A stretch of 64,000 nucleotides of DNA from Fimbriimonadaceae bacterium (lineage in GTDB: Bacteria; Armatimonadota; Fimbriimonadia; Fimbriimonadales; Fimbriimonadaceae): NCBI GenBank assembly GCA_019454105.1, contig CP075364.1:2669362-2733361 (forward strand). Direction: 5' to 3'. The position numbers and the translations under genes were made by a program. Positions 60,734 through 64,000 of the stretch are shown piece after piece. Within the stretch, counting starts at the first letter, position 1; every line of letters starts with the position of its first letter. The notes beneath the pieces are model-generated. The model made no database searches and was not told the DNA's origin. It worked only from the letters and a program-made list of their open reading frames with translations.

Positions 60734-61927
60734 GTGTCGGAGCCTCTTGGCGAGTTGACGGCCGCCTGTATCCGGTGCGGGTTCTGCCTGGAGTCCTGCC
60801 CGACGTTCACGATCACGGGCGACGAGTCCCAGAGCCCCCGGGGCCGTATCCACATCGTCCGCGCATTGACCGAGGGCCAGATGGAGTGGAGCGACGGTGC
60901 GAGGGCCCCGCTCGACTCTTGCCTCGGATGTCTCGCCTGCGAGACCGCCTGCCCCAGCGGGGTTCGATATGGCGAGATCCTGGAACGGGCGCGGGAGCGC
61001 TCGCTCCTTGTGGCACCGCCCCGCCACTCGTGGTTCCGGGGCAAGTTCCTCGACGCACTCACCCATCCCGCCGCACTCCGCCTGCAGCTGGCCCTTGCCC
61101 GCGTGGTTCCCGGAGGCAAGATGCCGATGCTCCTGGCCAGGCTGTTCTCCGACGATCCACCGGTGGCCCAATTGCCGCGGGCAAGGGCTCGCCGCCTCGA
61201 GAGTCACGGGCCGGGACTCGAAAAAACCGCCCTTCTCGGCGGTTGCGTGATGGACGTGGTCTTTCCCCACGTCCATGAGGCGACCGAAAGGCTCCTGGCC
61301 CGGGTCAGTCTCGCGGCAGAGAGGACGAGAGGTTGTTGTGGGGCCCTGCACGCCCATGCGGGCTACCTGAACGAAGGCCACAGGCGGGCTGAGCGGATCT
61401 TGGCACAGGCCCAAGGCCGCAGGCTCGTCACCAATTCGGCGGGTTGCGGGAGTTGGCTCCGGAAGTTGGCCCCGCCCGGATCGGTCGTTGACGCCACCGA
61501 AATCCTGGCCGAACGGGGGCTCGAAGAGCCTCTCCGGGGTTCCAAGGGATTGCCCGGCCTCACCGCCACCTACCACGACGCTTGTCACCTGGCTCACGGG
61601 CAAGGAGTCCGGACCGCCCCGAGGAGCCTGCTCGCCGCTGTCCCCGGGCTCTTGACGGTCGACTTGCCAGAGTCCGACATGTGTTGTGGGAGCGCCGGAA
61701 TCTATAATCTGCTCCAGCCCAAGTTGGCGGCCCAGCTTGGGCGGCAGAAATGGGACCGGATCGCCAGCACGGGAGCCGGTCTCGTGCTCGCTGGGAACCC
61801 GGGGTGCCTGGCTTGGCTTGAGTCTTCGCGTCCCGCCGAAGTCTCGACGAAGGTCGCCCACACGCTCGAAGCGTTGGACTGGTCTTTCGGAGGAATCTCC
61901 GGAGAGAGCATGGGCCCTCAGCGCTGA
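60734..61927 (+). CDS. Iron-sulfur protein of the GlcF / CCG type
   Basis: A 397-residue protein with two [4Fe-4S] ferredoxin clusters (CIRCGFCLESCPT and CLGCLACETACPSG) and two CCG domains (CCGALHAHAG and MCCGSAGIYN). This is the layout of GlcF, the iron-sulfur subunit of glycolate oxidase, and of related Fe-S subunits. GTG 60734 starts it. No GlcD- or GlcE-like FAD subunit is next to it, so the partner must be elsewhere or the substrate may differ (lactate, glycerol-3-phosphate). Confidence 0.87.
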   Translation: MSEPLGELTAACIRCGFCLESCPTFTITGDESQSPRGRIHIVRALTEGQMEWSDGARAPLDSCLGCLACETACPSGVRYGEILERARERSLLVAPPRHSWFRGKFLDALTHPAALRLQLALARVVPGGKMPMLLARLFSDDPPVAQLPRARARRLESHGPGLEKTALLGGCVMDVVFPHVHEATERLLARVSLAAERTRGCCGALHAHAGYLNEGHRRAERILAQAQGRRLVTNSAGCGSWLRKLAPPGSVVDATEILAERGLEEPLRGSKGLPGLTATYHDACHLAHGQGVRTAPRSLLAAVPGLLTVDLPESDMCCGSAGIYNLLQPKLAAQLGRQKWDRIASTGAGLVLAGNPGCLAWLESSRPAEVSTKVAHTLEALDWSFGGISGESMGPQR

Positions 61928-61990
61928 TCGGCTCCGGCCGCGCGTAAGGCACTGCGGACGGCGACGAAAATCGCCAGGACAGAGATTGAG

Positions 61991-62794
61991 ATGACCGACA
62001 AGGTTGAGACAGGCGGAGCGGCGACCCTCCCTGATATTCAGAAGACACCTGACACCAGGAATATTGCGATTGATAAGGTCGGGGTGCGCGGCGTCAAGTT
62101 TCCCATCTCCGTCCTGGATCGGGCCAACGAGCGCCAGCACACGATCGGCAACTTTACGCTGACCGTGGACCTGCCCGCCGAGTTCAAGGGCACCCACATG
62201 AGCCGGTTTCTGGAGGCCCTCAACGCGGCTGGGCGGGAGATCAGCGTGACCAGCCTTCCCTCGCTGCTCCACGACATGACCGAGCGTCTCCACGCCCGTC
62301 AAGCCCACGTCGATGTCGTCTTCCCGTTCTTCGTCGAAAAAAGAGCCCCCGTCACCGGCCAGTCCGGCATGATGGAGTTCACCTGCGGCTTCAGCGCGGA
62401 AGGCAACGGCAAGTTCGACATTGAACTCATGGTGCAAGCCCCGGTCGCCACCCTTTGCCCTTGCAGCAAGGAGATCAGCGACTACGGCGCCCACAACCAG
62501 AGAGGTGTCGTCACCGTCAAACTTAGGTCGAACGACCACATTTGGCTCGAAGAAATCATCGACGTGATCGAGGCCTCGGCCTCTTGCGCGCTCTTTCCCG
62601 TCTTGAAGCGGCCTGACGAGAAGTGGGTGACCGAACGCGCGTACGAGAACCCGCGCTTTGTCGAGGACGTGATCCGCGAGGTCGCCGTCAGGCTTGACTC
62701 AGACAGCCGCGTGACGGGCTACGAGATCGAGGTGGAGAACCACGAGTCGATCCATGCCCATAACGCCTATGCCTGGCTCAGGCGCGAAAAATGA
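61991..62794 (+). CDS. folE2: GTP cyclohydrolase I, FolE2 type
   Basis: A 267-residue metal-dependent GTP cyclohydrolase of the zinc-independent type, making dihydroneopterin triphosphate for folate and queuosine. Motifs: VGVRGVKFPISVLDR, FKGTHMSRFLEALN, and VATLCPCSKEISDYGAHNQRG with the conserved CPCSK. ENHESIHAHNAYAWL closes the C-terminus. It starts 63 bases after the GlcF-like gene. With queG it covers the two ends of the queuosine pathway seen in this window. Confidence 0.95.
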   Translation: MTDKVETGGAATLPDIQKTPDTRNIAIDKVGVRGVKFPISVLDRANERQHTIGNFTLTVDLPAEFKGTHMSRFLEALNAAGREISVTSLPSLLHDMTERLHARQAHVDVVFPFFVEKRAPVTGQSGMMEFTCGFSAEGNGKFDIELMVQAPVATLCPCSKEISDYGAHNQRGVVTVKLRSNDHIWLEEIIDVIEASASCALFPVLKRPDEKWVTERAYENPRFVEDVIREVAVRLDSDSRVTGYEIEVENHESIHAHNAYAWLRREK

Positions 62795-62795
62795 C

Positions 62796-63734
62796 TCAGT
62801 ACGTGTGGTACTCCCACCCGTACGAGCCGTCGGCATAAAGGTCGACCACCGAGTAGCCGGGCGGAGTCTCTCCATAGCTCCCGTTGCCCCACCAGTTCCC
62901 GCTGACGGCGCCGCTGCAGACATAGTGGGTGCGGTTGTAGTCGGACTGGTCCCGCAAGTGCATGTGCCCACTGAGGCACAGCTTCACTTGACCCGACTGG
63001 TGAAAGAGGTCCTTCATCCGTCGGGCGTCGATGTGCATCCATGCCGCGGGCACGCGCCAATCCCCGCTCGATTCGTTGTTGCCGTCCAGAAAGGCGGAGA
63101 CAGCGAGGATTGGGATGTGGGACATCACCAGGATCGGCATGCCCGGCGGGGTGGTCCGGACGACTTGCGAGAACCAATTGAACTGAGCGTCGTCAAGGCG
63201 GCCATGGTATGAGGTTCCTTGCCGGATCGAGGTGGAGTCCAGGGCGATGACCCTCCAGCCGTTGATGTCCTGCGTGTAGTAAGGGGCAGGCAGGCCGAGT
63301 TCCTGGAGGGCCCACTTCTTGCCCCAAAGCGGCTCGTTGCCGGTCGTGCCGCTCCCCGACTTGTCCCATCCCCAGATGTCGTGGTTGCCGATGGCGCTCC
63401 ACATCGGGGCCGTGACCGTGGTCGAGACCACCTCTCGCCAGGAGTTCCACTGGTCTCGCGTGCGCGCCTCGTTGGCGCTGTAAGAATCCATGATCGAGTC
63501 TCCGGTGTTGAGGATCAGGTCGACTTGATTGACTTCTTGAATCTTCCTGAGGCAGTCGCGGAACCGGGATCGGGCGACGCCCTGCGGCTGGATATGGACG
63601 TCGGTGATGTGGCCGATCCTGAGCACGCGGCGCTTTGGGACGATGATCTGGCTCAGTCCGAACGGGGCCAGGCTCGCCGCCCCCAGTGCGGCCCCGGTCT
63701 TGACCAGCGACCGACGCGAGAGCTTGAGTCTCAT
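62796..63734 (-). CDS. Tat-exported metallophosphoesterase
   Basis: A 312-residue calcineurin-like phosphoesterase. A twin-arginine signal (LSRRSLVKTGAALGAASLAPFG) starts it at ATG 63734. The metal-binding motifs follow: RIGHITDVHIQP (DxH), LNTGDSIMD (GD), AIGNHDIW (GNHD), MSHIPI, and LSGHMHLRDQ (GHxH). The substrate is unknown, perhaps a nucleotide or a phospholipid-linked phosphate. Tat export suggests a folded, metal-loaded enzyme. It converges on folE2 with one base between the stops. Confidence 0.88.
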   Translation of the reverse strand: MRLKLSRRSLVKTGAALGAASLAPFGLSQIIVPKRRVLRIGHITDVHIQPQGVARSRFRDCLRKIQEVNQVDLILNTGDSIMDSYSANEARTRDQWNSWREVVSTTVTAPMWSAIGNHDIWGWDKSGSGTTGNEPLWGKKWALQELGLPAPYYTQDINGWRVIALDSTSIRQGTSYHGRLDDAQFNWFSQVVRTTPPGMPILVMSHIPILAVSAFLDGNNESSGDWRVPAAWMHIDARRMKDLFHQSGQVKLCLSGHMHLRDQSDYNRTHYVCSGAVSGNWWGNGSYGETPPGYSVVDLYADGSYGWEYHTY

Positions 63735-63834
63735 GGGCTCGATTCTGAACTTCCCGCAGGTTAAGAAGCTGTCAAGAAGATCCTTGTGACCGGTGTCACG
63801 CGACGGCCCCGGCTTCAGGGGTAGCCTTGCATCC

Positions 63835-64000
63835 ATGGTCGCTGTGCTCGCGGCGTTCGCCGCCGTCCAAGAAAGCGCGAGGGCCGAGATCGCGGCCCAA
63901 GCTAAGGCGATGGAGCCTTTGGTGCAGACCCAGCTCGCCAAGGACTGGCTCAAAGCGGCCGAGCGGTTGCCAGCTGTGCGGCCCCGCACGCTCTTTCGGA
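63835..64000 (+). CDS. Partial secreted or membrane protein, cut by the window end
   Basis: ATG 63835 opens a frame that runs to the window edge: MVAVLAAFAAVQESARAEI and a helix-rich continuation (AKAMEPLVQTQLAKDWLKAAERLP). The first 12 residues look like a signal peptide. The rest is outside the window, so the family cannot be judged. It is divergent from the phosphoesterase. Confidence 0.5.
   Translation, partial: MVAVLAAFAAVQESARAEIAAQAKAMEPLVQTQLAKDWLKAAERLPAVRPRTLFR

Noticed and set aside
60659-62539. 626-residue open frame antisense to the GlcF-like and folE2 genes
   Set aside because: Long antisense frames are expected in GC-rich DNA. It has no family motifs, while the sense genes show clear ones.

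Overview
The window is 64 kb of dense, GC-rich bacterial chromosome. There is no prophage, insertion sequence, CRISPR array or rRNA operon. Many genes start with GTG or TTG, and neighbours often overlap by ATGA/GTGA. The gene mix is diderm and free-living: type IV pilus or pseudopilin parts, a PEP-CTERM protein, many secreted and lipid-anchored proteins, choice-of-anchor-B proteins, a tricorn-type protease and split sugar ABC systems. I infer an Armatimonadota (Fimbriimonadia-like) or Planctomycetes-like lineage from this mix. No 16S gene is present to prove it.

Layout. 1-5.2 kb: an HD hydrolase, a small lower-GC pocket (frameshifted methyltransferase plus AlkB-like dioxygenase) beside tRNA-Ala, then a HisN-like phosphatase with ruvX, a pseudopilin and two secreted or anchored unknowns. 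5.3-9.2 kb: glgA, convergent with a minus-strand operon of a G5/3D cell-wall protein, rsmA and queG. 9.3-13.9 kb: a secreted propeller-like protein, an AI-2E exporter, a secreted unknown, a solitary atpC, and a membrane-anchored speD behind a long structured leader. 13.9-20.6 kb: an orphan sugar ABC ATPase, two tandem choice-of-anchor-B proteins, and a divergent redoxin / cytochrome c pair. 20.6-25.5 kb: histidine catabolism (hutI, fused ftcD, hutU), without hutH. 25.5-29.5 kb: lipoprotein, TPR and membrane proteins with two tRNA-Pro genes.

30-40.4 kb: the most unusual block. It holds a sugar-binding protein fused to its MalF-type permease, an enlarged MalG-type permease, and two regulators with an N-terminal LuxR-type helix-turn-helix. 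Between the regulators lie ndk, a four-gene ABC exporter unit, a DinB-fold protein and tRNA-Thr/tRNA-Tyr. 40.4-45.9 kb: leuC, then the conserved rpmH-rnpA-yidD-yidC-khpB cluster leading into an LD-carboxypeptidase. 45.8-55.5 kb: a phosphodiester glycosidase, a giant tricorn-like protease, a PilB/GspE ATPase, RNase P RNA and cysS with a repeat-like insertion. 55.5-64 kb: two metallophosphatases, a pair of secreted CxxC paralogues, pspA, a PEP-CTERM protein, an O-methyltransferase, a GlcF-like protein, folE2 and a gene cut by the window end.

Common themes are queuosine synthesis (queG and folE2), translation and protein insertion (rpmH, rnpA, rnpB, yidC, khpB, cysS, rsmA, five tRNAs), carbohydrate uptake and storage, and envelope biology. 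I found no single defence or mobile system. The strongest candidates for something little described are the fused sugar transporter with its two regulators, and the speD leader RNA.
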